Of a stretch of 64,000 nt of DNA, positions 27,212 through 35,979 are shown piece after piece. Every line of letters begins with the position of its first letter. Position 1 is the stretch's first letter. The DNA is taken from NCBI RefSeq assembly GCF_009650435.1, contig NZ_VVIP01000008.1:150515-214514 (forward strand), given 5' to 3'. Made by a program: the position numbers and the translations under genes. A model generated the notes under the pieces. That model had not been told where the DNA came from and made no database searches. It saw only the letters and a list, made by a program, of their open reading frames with translations. This DNA is from Foetidibacter luteolus. Its GTDB lineage: Bacteria > Bacteroidota > Bacteroidia > Chitinophagales > Chitinophagaceae.

Positions 27212-27415
27212 TTAAATAGTTGGAAACTGCCCTGCACTTATCGTAACTTGTATAGTTAAATCTGCTGTAACTTTCATAAGCATCGGTAACATACCCGCAT
27301 GGCCATTAACTAAAGCGCCTACGCAATTATCAACAGCATATATTTCTTCATTCTTAATTATTTTCCCATGAACCTCTAACGCCTTGTAAAAGGCTTCCTG
27401 CGATTTATTAATACT
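27212..27415 (-). pseudogene. Possible C-terminal gene fragment, unrecognised
   Basis: The minus strand is open for 67 codons (after a stop at 27416-27418) and reads like protein: SQEAFYKALEVHGKIIKNEE, then IYAVDNCVGALVNGHAGMLP and TADLTIQVTISAGQFPTI before TAA. There is no ATG at its head and no neighbour to join it to. I could not name a family. It may be the tail of a deleted gene, or chance. Confidence 0.3.
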
Positions 27416-27534
27416 GCTGGTGCCGCTTTCTTACAAACACCTTATCGCTGTTGCAGTTATGCAAAAATGGCCAACAAAGCCATACATCAGCGGGGCACTG
27501 CCATGTACATTCATCACTATTAAACATTTACCGT

Positions 27535-30500
27535 ATGAAAAACAGGATACTGCGCATGCCTGTATGGCGCTTGGTGCAACGCCGCCTGTTTTTACCGGCA
27601 CTGTTGGCTGTTATGCTGTGTTCTGTTAACAGCATAGCCCAAACCGGTAAAACATTTACTGTTAACATAACCGGCGACCAGGAAGATTTTGATGCCGGCA
27701 ATTTTCCCAACGACAATATCTGCGATGTAGATGCCGCAACCCCTGGTGAGCAATGCAGCTTCAGGGCGGCCATTCAAAACCACAACAATAACCGCAACCT
27801 GGATTTAAACAAGATTTTTTTCAACATACCCGGTGCGCCCGGTACAGGAAGCATAGTTATAATGGTGGGCAGCACCGGCCTTGGCCCTTTACCGCCTGTG
27901 CTTGGCGCGGTTAGCATACAGGCACTAAACCAGGGTGGCCGGCGCATAGAGCTTAACGGCAGTCAGGCAGGCAGCAATGCCATCGGCCTGCAATTGCTGG
28001 GCGGTAATTGCAGCATAACGTTCTTTGTTATCAACAGTTTTTCATCGCATGGCATTTACATTGCAGGCACGCCGCCGCCTGGGGAAGGAAAACATGTTAT
28101 TATGTCCAACTTTATTGGTACTGATGGGGAAGGCTTGCTGGATAAAGGTAACGGCGGCGATGGCATCCTGATTGATAACACACCTGGCAATCAATTAGGC
28201 GGTTCCGCATCGCTTGACAGAAACATTATTTCCGCTAATAAAGGCTATGGCGTACATATACTTGGCCGTGACCAGGCAGAAACTGGCCAGCCCAATGGAG
28301 CGCATGATAACCTGGTGCTCGGTAACCTGGTAGGTACAGATTTTTTTGGGGATAAAGACCTGCCCAATGCAAAAGGCGGCATATTAAATGAAACGGCCCC
28401 CAACAATACCATCGGTGGCGATAATGCCGGCGCTGGTAATACGGTACGCGGCGTTAAAAATGGTATATGGGTTGAGGGCAGCCTCTCAAAGGGCGTAAAA
28501 GTGCTGGGCAACTTTATTGGTAAAGACGGTACTACCGCCAAATTTACCGCCGGTATTTTTGCCCGCAGTGGAGAACAGCTTTCCGTACAGGGCAACATAT
28601 TAACCAATATAGATTCTGTGGGTATTGATATATACCTGGATGCTAATGGCAATTATAACATCCTCAAAAACTCCATTACAGGTAAGGTTAAAGCCGGTAC
28701 AAAATTTACGTTTGGCACAGGCCGTACCATTGATGTTAATTACTCCAACAATATACACTACCAGAATACCACAGGCCTGCAGATAGAAGAATCGCTCAAC
28801 AGTACCATTAACTGGTTGATAGCCGGTGATTCTATTACCGCCGGGCACACAGGCGCTAACATCACATTCAGGGCGGCAGGTAAAAAAGACCTTAACGGCA
28901 ACCGCTGGAATGCCAATGCCGGTGTGGGATTTAAATACGTGGCAGATTTATCTCCGGCGGTACAGGCATCATTACTTTTTAACGGAGACGTATTTGCCGG
29001 CAATGGCGAAGATGGTTTTTCCGGTAAAGTGCAGTTACAGGCGCAGGCAGATTTCTTTTTCAGCATGCTTAACACCAGCAGTACGGGTAATGGCAAAGAT
29101 GGCATTAGCATGGGCCTTTTTGCAACGGCCGGCGCCGAGGCTGATATTATTTTTGGCGGCGGTAACGATTATGGATTTAATGCCGGCCTGGGCGGCAGGA
29201 TAGTCGGAGAAAAAACCAGTATTGATGTGTTTAAATTCACGCTTGAAAAAAATGGCATTCACGACAATATAGAGGGGGGCTGGTACTTTTTTGACATTAA
29301 AGCTAAGTTCAGCGTTACAGAAAACCAGGTAGCCAATAACAAAGGCCCCGGCTTCATCTTGGCAGGCAGCAGCGAACTGCGTATTGACAGCAACACCATC
29401 ACCGGCAATACCATAGGCGTTCTTTCCCAGGATGCCGCGATAGCTTCCTTCGGGCACAACAGTATCACCGGTAATGGTAAGGGCATTGTATTAACAGGGG
29501 CAGGCATTGGCTCATTCATAAACAATAACAGTATTTATAACAATACCGGCCTGGGCATAGACCTTGGTAATGATGGAATTACCTCTAACGATGCCGGCGA
29601 TGCGGATACCGGCCCCAACAACCTGCAGAATTTTCCGGTGCTTACAGCAGCTAATCTAAGCGGCGGCAACCTTTCTGTACAGGGTACCTTAAACAGCCTC
29701 GCCAATGCATTATACCAAATTGATTTTTATGCTAATGCTATTTGTAATGCTTCTGGTGCGGGCGAGGGGCAGTTGTTTGTAGGTACACATCAGGTAACTA
29801 CAGGTGCTAATGGCAATGCCGCGTTTAATGTGCAGTTCAACAATGTAACGCTGCCGGCCAATGCTGCTATTACCGCTACAGCAACCAGTGCAGATAACAA
29901 TACCAGCGAATTCAGCGCATGTATTGCTACAGGTGGAACAGTACTGAATGCAGACCTGGAACTGGTAAAATCAGCCGACAAAACTACATTGGCCACCGGT
30001 GCCGATGTAGTGTTTACATTAAAGCTGGTTAACAAAGGGCCGGCCGCAGCCAGCAATATAACCGTGCAGGATGTATTGCCTGCCGGGCTTTCCTTTAAAC
30101 AGGCCGTTGCAACCTCAGGCACATACAATAACGCTACCGGTAACTGGCACATAAGCAATCTTGGCAATGGGGCCACTGCCTCATTAAGTATTACCGCTAC
30201 GGCCACGCTGGCAGGTTCTTATACCAATACCGCGCAGGTTACCGCAACCACCCCCGCGGATAACAATACCGCCAACAATAAAAGCAGCATTACCATACAG
30301 GTTACTGATGTAATAAGTATTGCAGACCAGTTAAGGCAGCTACGGCAGCAGGTGGTAAACCTGTTTAACAATGGGGAGCTTACCGTGCTGCAAAGCCGTT
30401 TGCTTACCGGCCTGCTCGATCTTGCCCTGGGCTTTAACAGCCGCAACTACCGGCCAGGCACTATCGCCAGCCTGCGTGCCTTTATATTCTTTGTGCAGCG

Positions 30501-30933
30501 GTTTACCTTAAGGCCAAGGCTTACAAGGGCGCATGCAAAAGAGTTAACAGATGCGGCAAGAAAAATAATTGCGCAATTGCTGCAACCTGCGGCGCCGGGT
30601 GCCAGGCAACAGCATGAAGACAGTACCGCAATAACCTCATATTTAGAAAAATACAGTAAACAACCAGCCGCGGTTGCTGAAATACAAGGGTGCTATCCTA
30701 ACCCGTTTACCAGTTTCATCAATATTGCTGTAAATATTCAAAAGCCATGTTGGTTAACCCTGCGCATGTACGATGCAGGTGGCAAAACAGTAGCCGCATT
30801 GGCCGGCCGTTTTATGCAGCCTGGCAGGCATAATATTTACTGGAATAATCTAAGCGTTGCACCCGGCATGTATTATATAGCTGTGTACAATGGGCAGGCC
30901 ATTCAAACCTACCCGGTAATTTGTATTAAATAA
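27535..30933 (+). CDS. Large secreted beta-helix protein with DUF11 domain and type IX sorting domain
   Basis: 1132 residues from MKNRILRMPVWRL (signal peptide to about NSIAQ); a frame open 28 codons upstream lacks a signal. Order: a CSLREAI-like opening (DEQ-type block CDVDAATPGEQCSFRAAIQ), a right-handed parallel beta-helix of about 650 residues with repeated N-x-I-x-G-N turns, a DUF11 domain at about 830-950 (ADLELVKSADKTTLATGADV), a helical region, and a C-terminal T9SS type A sorting domain (CYPNPFTSFINIAVN ... YYIAVYNGQAIQTYPV). It is exported by the type IX system and probably anchored at the surface. Polysaccharide binding or adhesion is the usual role of such proteins, by inference. 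Confidence 0.85.
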   Translation: MKNRILRMPVWRLVQRRLFLPALLAVMLCSVNSIAQTGKTFTVNITGDQEDFDAGNFPNDNICDVDAATPGEQCSFRAAIQNHNNNRNLDLNKIFFNIPGAPGTGSIVIMVGSTGLGPLPPVLGAVSIQALNQGGRRIELNGSQAGSNAIGLQLLGGNCSITFFVINSFSSHGIYIAGTPPPGEGKHVIMSNFIGTDGEGLLDKGNGGDGILIDNTPGNQLGGSASLDRNIISANKGYGVHILGRDQAETGQPNGAHDNLVLGNLVGTDFFGDKDLPNAKGGILNETAPNNTIGGDNAGAGNTVRGVKNGIWVEGSLSKGVKVLGNFIGKDGTTAKFTAGIFARSGEQLSVQGNILTNIDSVGIDIYLDANGNYNILKNSITGKVKAGTKFTFGTGRTIDVNYSNNIHYQNTTGLQIEESLNSTINWLIAGDSITAGHTGANITFRAAGKKDLNGNRWNANAGVGFKYVADLSPAVQASLLFNGDVFAGNGEDGFSGKVQLQAQADFFFSMLNTSSTGNGKDGISMGLFATAGAEADIIFGGGNDYGFNAGLGGRIVGEKTSIDVFKFTLEKNGIHDNIEGGWYFFDIKAKFSVTENQVANNKGPGFILAGSSELRIDSNTITGNTIGVLSQDAAIASFGHNSITGNGKGIVLTGAGIGSFINNNSIYNNTGLGIDLGNDGITSNDAGDADTGPNNLQNFPVLTAANLSGGNLSVQGTLNSLANALYQIDFYANAICNASGAGEGQLFVGTHQVTTGANGNAAFNVQFNNVTLPANAAITATATSADNNTSEFSACIATGGTVLNADLELVKSADKTTLATGADVVFTLKLVNKGPAAASNITVQDVLPAGLSFKQAVATSGTYNNATGNWHISNLGNGATASLSITATATLAGSYTNTAQVTATTPADNNTANNKSSITIQVTDVISIADQLRQLRQQVVNLFNNGELTVLQSRLLTGLLDLALGFNSRNYRPGTIASLRAFIFFVQRFTLRPRLTRAHAKELTDAARKIIAQLLQPAAPGARQQHEDSTAITSYLEKYSKQPAAVAEIQGCYPNPFTSFINIAVNIQKPCWLTLRMYDAGGKTVAALAGRFMQPGRHNIYWNNLSVAPGMYYIAVYNGQAIQTYPVICIK

Positions 30934-30963
30934 TAAATGGTTCATTCTATGGGTTGTTCATGT

Positions 30964-30991
30964 AACCCGCCGCTTATGCGGCGGGTTTTTT
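30964..30991 (+). terminator. Intrinsic terminator after the T9SS cargo gene
   Basis: AACCCGCCGC, loop TTAT, GCGGCGGGTT, then T-run. Strong GC stem directly downstream. Confidence 0.85.
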
Positions 30992-31011
30992 GCCTTTGGC
31001 AAAAATAAAAT

Positions 31012-31100
31012 TATGGGCCCGGCAGAAGGAACATCTATTAAGCATCGTTGCGTCGCACTCTTGTACGGTTAGATTCGCTATGCAGCTTTTTCCGCATGGT
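31012..31100 (-). repeat. Repeat family B, copy 3
   Basis: Minus orientation: TTATGGGCCCGGCAGAAGGA at the left, GTTGCGTCGCACTCTTGTAC in the middle, and AGATTCGCTATGCAGC at the right. Confidence 0.85.
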
Positions 31101-31187
31101 AGGGTAGGATACCCATTCCGCCACTTTGCCGCCGGAGATTTTCAGATGGGTTACATTTATTTGCCCTTGCGCCACGGTTGTTGTATT

Positions 31188-32459
31188 TTATTGCTGCTGC
31201 TTGAAAAATCTGTCCGCAAACCGCAGGTATTGCTGCCAGTCGTAAGGGGTTAATGCATGCCCGCCCTTACGCAGGTGATAGCCAATGGAGCCATCGCCAA
31301 CAGGCATGTTTTCATTAGGAGGTTGGGAACCTGGCAACCCCTTTAAACCATACAAAGCATACACTGCGCCGGCATGATACGCGGAAAGATATTCCCCTGT
31401 GGGGTCTGCCCATTGGTCTTCGCTTGCGCTGGCCACATACACAGGGCGTGGCGCAATCAGCGCTATCAGTTCATGAAAATCTACCGGCAAGTCATTTTCC
31501 TTATGATTGTATAATTTAAAATTATCGCTGAACCAGTGGGGAAATACGTTGTTCATAACATCAATCGTCTCGCCATACTTTCTTCTTGTAATAGCCGCCC
31601 CGCCTTCTCCCGAGTTATTTGAAATAACTATGGCAAAACGGGTATCCTGCGCACCCGCCCATAACGCGGTTTTGCCCAGGCGTGAGTGCCCAATGACTGC
31701 TGTTTTTTTCGCATCAAGGTCTTTATCTGTTTCTATATAATCCATGGCACGGCTTAGTCCCCAGGCCCACACACCTATGGCGCCCCATTCATCTGCCGCG
31801 GGTTTTGTTTGCTCCTTGTTATAAAACAATGGGGCAATGCCCGCATTGATACTGTTGGCGCTATCGGGTTGCAGGTCGCCATAATAAATGGTGCCCAGTG
31901 CGTAACCCGCTGCGATGATCTGCTCTACCGGCCATGCATTCGCATCTGTGCCGCGGGAAGCTTCTGTTGCGTGATGATTTTTGTATGCCGGTTCTTTGCC
32001 ATAGGCAAACCATCTTTTAGAGAGGGAGATGCCTGTATCCGCATGTATTGCCTGGTTGCCCGAAAAATTTAACCCTAAAAACAGAGGCACAGGTTTATCT
32101 CTTCTGTTGGGGATATAAAAGAGTACGTCCATGTGATGTTTTTCATCTTTGGAAAAGTACACCCTTATCTCTTTGCGGGTAGCTGTTCCGTTTAATGCAT
32201 TGGCATTGACGGATGTTGTTTTAAAATGCAGGAATGATTTTTTTGCTGGTGTTTTGCCCTGCACATTTTTTTCAAACAGTTGAAGTATTTCCGGCCGGCG
32301 AAATTTTTCCCAATCTGTTTTGTTGCTGATCTTTTTTCCGGATTGGGTAACTAATGCATCCGGTAGTTGATAGGTTGTGTCGGCTTGTTGTTGCTGTGCT
32401 GCGCAACAGCAGCAGAGATGGGTAAAAATAATAATGTGCAAGAGTGTTTTTCTTTTCAT
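31188..32459 (-). CDS. CE15-type glucuronoyl methylesterase-like hydrolase
   Basis: 423 residues from MKRKTLLHIIIFTHLCCCCA, where a signal peptide/lipobox begins; the open frame extends 31 codons further but has no signal there. Alpha/beta hydrolase of family CE15: nucleophile Ser in VIGHSRLGKTALWAGA, acid Glu in SNNSGEGGAA, catalytic His in RKGGHALTPYDW, plus IALIAPRPVYVASASEDQWA. CE15 enzymes cleave ester links between lignin and 4-O-methyl-glucuronic acid of xylan. Four cysteines in a row at the signal end leave lipid anchoring plausible. No other xylan genes are close by. Confidence 0.85.
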   Translation of the reverse strand: MKRKTLLHIIIFTHLCCCCAAQQQQADTTYQLPDALVTQSGKKISNKTDWEKFRRPEILQLFEKNVQGKTPAKKSFLHFKTTSVNANALNGTATRKEIRVYFSKDEKHHMDVLFYIPNRRDKPVPLFLGLNFSGNQAIHADTGISLSKRWFAYGKEPAYKNHHATEASRGTDANAWPVEQIIAAGYALGTIYYGDLQPDSANSINAGIAPLFYNKEQTKPAADEWGAIGVWAWGLSRAMDYIETDKDLDAKKTAVIGHSRLGKTALWAGAQDTRFAIVISNNSGEGGAAITRRKYGETIDVMNNVFPHWFSDNFKLYNHKENDLPVDFHELIALIAPRPVYVASASEDQWADPTGEYLSAYHAGAVYALYGLKGLPGSQPPNENMPVGDGSIGYHLRKGGHALTPYDWQQYLRFADRFFKQQQ

Positions 32460-32534
32460 ACCTGCGGTATATGTGGGATAATAGAATTGTGTAATTACCG
32501 ACAATACTACCGATTTTGTTTTACAATTGGAGGC

Positions 32535-32645
32535 CGGAAACATGGTGGGCAATACGGGTGAAAAGCCCTGTAGGCATGCAACCCGTTCTGAAAAAGTGAA
32601 GGATTTTAACTTGGCTCGGTTGAGAATCCATCAAGCTTAACATAC
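32535..32645. other. Structured-looking intergenic segment of unknown nature
   Basis: The 350-base gap between the CE15 gene and the next lipoprotein gene has no open frame but contains several short complementary segments: GGGC/GCCC near 32548-32568, ACGGGT/ACCCGT near 32563-32586, and GATTTTAAC/GTTGAGAATC near 32602-32630. They do not match any riboswitch consensus I can recall. Confidence 0.2.
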
Positions 32646-32809
32646 TAAACAGAAAACATTCATGCTTTGTAGTGTTTGCCCATACTCAAGCTGATGCATG
32701 TTATGTTATAAAAAAGGTACGGCACCAACAATACAATAGCAATACAGCTTATGTTTAAGTGTAGTTAAAATGGAAATCCGGTAAAGGGATGCTGTTTTAA
32801 AAGACGGGT

Positions 32810-33235
32810 TTAGTTACCGTCTTTATACTTTAAAAAGTCTGCATGCAGCACACGTTTTGTTTGATTAACAGCCGTGGTTACGGTAGCGCTGTTGGTTTGC
32901 CACCACTGCCTGTGTGTTTCTGTTGTTGAAGTTGAGTTGGTGTTTTGTGAAGTTGCAATTACCCGTTCTTCCATATCGTAGATGAGTACCGCATCTGCGC
33001 CGCGTTTTTTGGCTTCATCTGTTATCTTGTCCTGTATTTTTTGGAAGTCATCAAAGAACATGGATTGCCCGTCAATTTTGCCCATTACTTCATAACTCTT
33101 TTTAATGTCTGTTGTGCTGAAATAAATATCAACATTAGCGGTGGGGGTGTAATTGCGGCCAATGTATTGTACGGTAGGGCCGCAGCCAGCAATCAACAAG
33201 GTAAGAACTAAGATTAGAAAGGTTGCATTTCTCAT
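32810..33235 (-). CDS. Hypothetical lipoprotein
   Basis: 141 residues from MRNATFLILVLTLLIAGC, a textbook lipobox ending LIAGC; the frame is open 18 codons further upstream without a signal. The body YTPTANVDIYFSTTDIKKSYEVMGKID...KKRGADAVLIYDMEE resembles the small YajQ/Rcs-like fold seen in many Bacteroidota lipoproteins that remain unnamed (the G-A-D-A-V-L pattern). A Ser/Thr/Asn-rich linker precedes the C-terminus. Probably outer-membrane anchored. Function unknown. Confidence 0.7.
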   Translation of the reverse strand: MRNATFLILVLTLLIAGCGPTVQYIGRNYTPTANVDIYFSTTDIKKSYEVMGKIDGQSMFFDDFQKIQDKITDEAKKRGADAVLIYDMEERVIATSQNTNSTSTTETHRQWWQTNSATVTTAVNQTKRVLHADFLKYKDGN

Positions 33236-33386
33236 AATAATCAGCTTTTTAGGTGCCTTAAAACTATACCTAAAAAATTGCATGGGCAATATGCTTAAGG
33301 TTATTTTAAAGCTGATGATATGTAATATGCGTGGGTGGTTTTATTACCCGGGTCAAATAAAGTTTCCTGCGCTAAAGGCGGCAGGC

Positions 33387-33593
33387 CAATGTCATTAAGT
33401 TAAGCCCCATCGGGGCTTGCTGTTTGTAGAAACAAAATCATTTATATGAACGGATGCCACGTAGTGGCTACCCAATCGTCGCTTAAGGGTAGCCGCTATG
33501 CGGCATAATTCCCTTGTTTTTATGCTATTTCTACAAACATGTAGCACCTACGGCGCAAAGAACAAAGTCTTTCTTCTTAACTTAATGACATTG
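33387..33593. mobile_element. MITE-like element 2 (207 bp) with 10-bp target duplication
   Basis: Ends CAATGTCATTAAGTTAAG and CTTAACTTAATGACATTG are a perfect inverted pair, identical to the right end of element 1. The flanks carry the direct repeat GGCGGCAGGC at 33377-33386 and 33594-33603. A nested inverted pair TGTTTGTAGAAA and TTTCTACAAACA lies inside. No coding sequence. Confidence 0.85.
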
Positions 33594-33674
33594 GGCGGCA
33601 GGCACTGCGCTTTTCCTCCGTGGCATACACATGCTCAAAATTTTCTGACGCCGAAGGCGGCAGAAACACATACT

Positions 33675-33766
33675 GCACGGTGGGAAAAGCTGCGTAGCGA
33701 ATCCAACAGTACAAGAGTGCGACGCAACGGCAGCTTAATTCATGTCCTGCTGCCGGGCCCATAAAA
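33675..33766 (+). repeat. Repeat family B, copy 4
   Basis: GCTGCGTAGCGAATCCAAC, AGTACAAGAGTGCGACGCAA and TGCTGCCGGGCCCATAA. With MITE-like element 2 it fills the 579-base gap before the ThuA gene; no gene seen in the remainder. Confidence 0.85.
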
Positions 33767-33814
33767 ACACCCCTTTAGGGGACGGGGGCTTACTGCAGCG
33801 TATGCTGCTTCCAT

Positions 33815-34657
33815 TTACTCTGTTGCCGGTTGCCCGGCCAGCCATAGCAGACTGTTTAACACAAACCTGTTTTGCATAGTGTTGGCGAACGTATGAGAGA
33901 GTGTTTTGTTGGTTTTGTTTTCATAATCAATATCGTTGTGGCCCATGTTCATGTAAACCATTTTGTAGTTTTTGTTGGTCCAGGCAACCGGGTAATAGCC
34001 GCTGTGCCATATTTCATGCTGCTTGGGGCCTGTACCCAGCGGAAAGCTTGCAGCATCTATGGACAGCAGTATGGAAATGTTGGGATTGTTTCTTATGTCG
34101 TGCTGCCAGCGGTACCACTCATTGGGGGATGATTTAAATGTAACAGGAAGCCTGGCTGTGGCGGGGTGCGTGCTGTCTTCAACACGCAGTATGGCGGAAG
34201 TAGGCCGCCAGGTATTGCTTACATACTGGCCGCAGCCCAAAAACTCATCGTGGTACCAGTTCCAGTTTTGGGGAAAATCAGAAGGCGTTAAAGCGAATGC
34301 CGCAAAGTGAAAGCCCAGCCATGCACCGCCCTGCCGCATGTATTGCTCAAAAGCCTGGCGTTGGCTGGCTGTTTCGGGCCTGGTATCAAGAAACACCACT
34401 ACTTTGTAACGGGCAAGAAATGTGCTGTTAAGGTTGTTCCAGTTGGTGGTGGTATCGTAAGTAAAATTGTGTTGGTTGGCCATATTGGCAAACCACTGGT
34501 GGGCTTCTGCTGCAAAGCTAATGTGGGCCTGGTCGTTTTTGCCGGTATAAAAGGCAATTACTTTAAAACGGCTGCTGTGTTTTTGGGTATATGCCGCAAT
34601 TGTGCAAAGAGTTAGCAAAAGCAACAGTAAAGATTGGTTGGCCATCTTGTTTGTCAT
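33815..34657 (-). CDS. ThuA domain protein, secreted
   Basis: 280 residues from MTNKMANQSLLLLLLTLCTI; the ATG four codons later is also possible. Signal peptide ends near IAAYTQ. The ThuA (class I glutamine amidotransferase-like) fold is seen in FKVIAFYTGKNDQAH, YKVVVFLDTRPETASQRQAF, GAWLGFHFAAFALT, HPATARLPVTFKSSPNEWYRW and VAWTNKNYKMVYMNMGH. ThuA proteins are linked to sugar (trehalose) utilisation and often occur as secreted or fused domains in Bacteroidota. It is divergent from the desaturase. Confidence 0.85.
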   Translation of the reverse strand: MTNKMANQSLLLLLLTLCTIAAYTQKHSSRFKVIAFYTGKNDQAHISFAAEAHQWFANMANQHNFTYDTTTNWNNLNSTFLARYKVVVFLDTRPETASQRQAFEQYMRQGGAWLGFHFAAFALTPSDFPQNWNWYHDEFLGCGQYVSNTWRPTSAILRVEDSTHPATARLPVTFKSSPNEWYRWQHDIRNNPNISILLSIDAASFPLGTGPKQHEIWHSGYYPVAWTNKNYKMVYMNMGHNDIDYENKTNKTLSHTFANTMQNRFVLNSLLWLAGQPATE

Positions 34658-34796
34658 GCAGGAAAGATACACTGTATAATTGTGCTGGTGTTAACTGTGG
34701 AAAATTGGCTGGATGGGTTGATTGCGATACCTTCGCCGCCTTTGCGGCTTTTTAAGAAGCATATAACCTATTGTACACTTTTTTAATTGTTCTGAG

Positions 34797-35585
34797 TTGA
34801 TTATTATTTTAATTGTCTTCGTATTGCATTGGTACCTGTCTTTGTTTTCTCAAACGTTCTTTTTGCACCGTTATGCTGCCCACCAGTCATTTTACATGAG
34901 CAAGGGCTGGGAGCGTTTCTTTTTTGTGTTTTGCTACCTAACACAGGGCTCATCTTACTTAAGCCCTAAAGCGTATGGCATTTTGCACCGCATACACCAT
35001 GCACATACAGATACGGAAGAAGACCCCCATTCACCATCATACGACAAAAACTTTTTTGCCATGATGTTGCGTACCCGTAAGGTGTATAACGGCATCCTTT
35101 CCGGGGCTTTGCCGGTAGAAAAAAAGTTTACGAAAAACATACCCACCTGGGGCTGGTTTGACTGGTGGGCCAATAGCTGGTTGTCGAGGCTGTTATGGAT
35201 AGGGCTGTACGTTTGGTTTTACGTTGCTTTTGCACCATCGGCCTGGTGGTTTTTATTGTTGCCCATACATGTGGTAATGGGGCCGTTGCATGGCGTTATC
35301 ATTAACTGGTTTGCCCACAAGTATGGCGAAACCAATTTTGAAACGGACAATACTTCGAAAAATCTTTTTAAAGTTGACTGGCTGATGATGGGAGAGGGGT
35401 ACCATAACAATCACCACGTGTACCCTTCAAGAACAAATTTCGCGGCTGTTAAAGGCGAATTTGATTTTTGTTACCCGATAATAGTATTGCTGGACAAATT
35501 GAATGTGATACAAATTGCCACCGCCGGCAAACAACCGGCAGTAAGTGAGAAAGAAAAACAAGTGCCCGAAAAAGCCAGGGCTTAA
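34797..35585 (+). CDS. Membrane fatty acid (acyl-CoA/acyl-lipid) desaturase
   Basis: 262 residues. Three histidine boxes of the di-iron desaturases: H24RYAAH29, HRIHHAHTD (about 64-72) and HNNHHVYP (about 203-210), with hydrophobic segments between. It introduces a double bond into acyl chains in the membrane, as in cold adaptation of lipids. No ATG precedes the first box; TTG at 34797 is the best start in the frame, which opens at 34767. The hairpin GCCGC-CTTT-GCGGC at 34735-34748 lies in its leader. Its stop overlaps the stop of the RRM gene on the other strand (35582-35585). Confidence 0.85.
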   Translation: MIIILIVFVLHWYLSLFSQTFFLHRYAAHQSFYMSKGWERFFFVFCYLTQGSSYLSPKAYGILHRIHHAHTDTEEDPHSPSYDKNFFAMMLRTRKVYNGILSGALPVEKKFTKNIPTWGWFDWWANSWLSRLLWIGLYVWFYVAFAPSAWWFLLLPIHVVMGPLHGVIINWFAHKYGETNFETDNTSKNLFKVDWLMMGEGYHNNHHVYPSRTNFAAVKGEFDFCYPIIVLLDKLNVIQIATAGKQPAVSEKEKQVPEKARA

Positions 35586-35917
35586 AGATAGCGCCTTGGC
35601 CTGGGGGGGCGGCTGTTGTATCCACCACCACTGTTGCTGTTACCAAAGCCGCCGCGGCCACCGCCTCCGCCACCCTGTTGTTCATCTGCTTCTTTTACAG
35701 ATAACTGCTTTCCACGCATGTTAGCGCCGTCAAGGGTATTGATGGTTTGGCGGGCTTCTTCATTGTCGGGCATATCAACAAATCCAAAACCACGGCTTCT
35801 GCCGGTTTGCCTGTCTGTAACAACACGGGCAGAGGTTATCTCGCCATAAAGTTCAAACATTTCTTTAAGATCGGTGTCATCAAAGTCAGCAGGAAGGCTT
35901 GCAACAAATAGTTTCAT
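35582..35917 (-). CDS. RNA-binding protein (single RRM with Gly-rich tail)
   Basis: 111 residues. RRM at residues 1-80 with RNP2 LFVASL (3-8) and RNP1 RGFGFVDM (about 46-53), then a flexible GGGGGGRGGFGNSNSGGGY tail ending in arginines. This is the bacterial Rbp type common in Cyanobacteria and Bacteroidota, binding single-stranded RNA and possibly acting in cold or post-transcriptional control. Pairing tail-to-tail with a desaturase is suggestive, since both are cold-associated families, but that is inference. Confidence 0.9.
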   Translation of the reverse strand: MKLFVASLPADFDDTDLKEMFELYGEITSARVVTDRQTGRSRGFGFVDMPDNEEARQTINTLDGANMRGKQLSVKEADEQQGGGGGGRGGFGNSNSGGGYNSRPPRPRRYL

Positions 35918-35979
35918 AATAAGAGTTAAGCTGCAAAAATAGTGATACTAAGCCACCGGAAGCTATAATTGCCAATAAA

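Noticed and set aside
26650..27219. Long overlapping open frames with repeating HPTSYIPHRTSHIV-type peptides
   Set aside because: They arise because a 14-bp repeat stays open in all frames; no start context and no homology-like sequence.
32535..32645. Cobalamin riboswitch or group II intron end
   Set aside because: GGTG and CCC(G/T) blocks are present but the conserved core order of either RNA is absent, and no matching gene or intron protein lies nearby.
34735..34753. Terminator GCCGC-CTTT-GCGGC-TTTTT
   Set aside because: It points along the plus strand where no gene ends; it lies between two divergent genes and is at best a leader hairpin of the desaturase.
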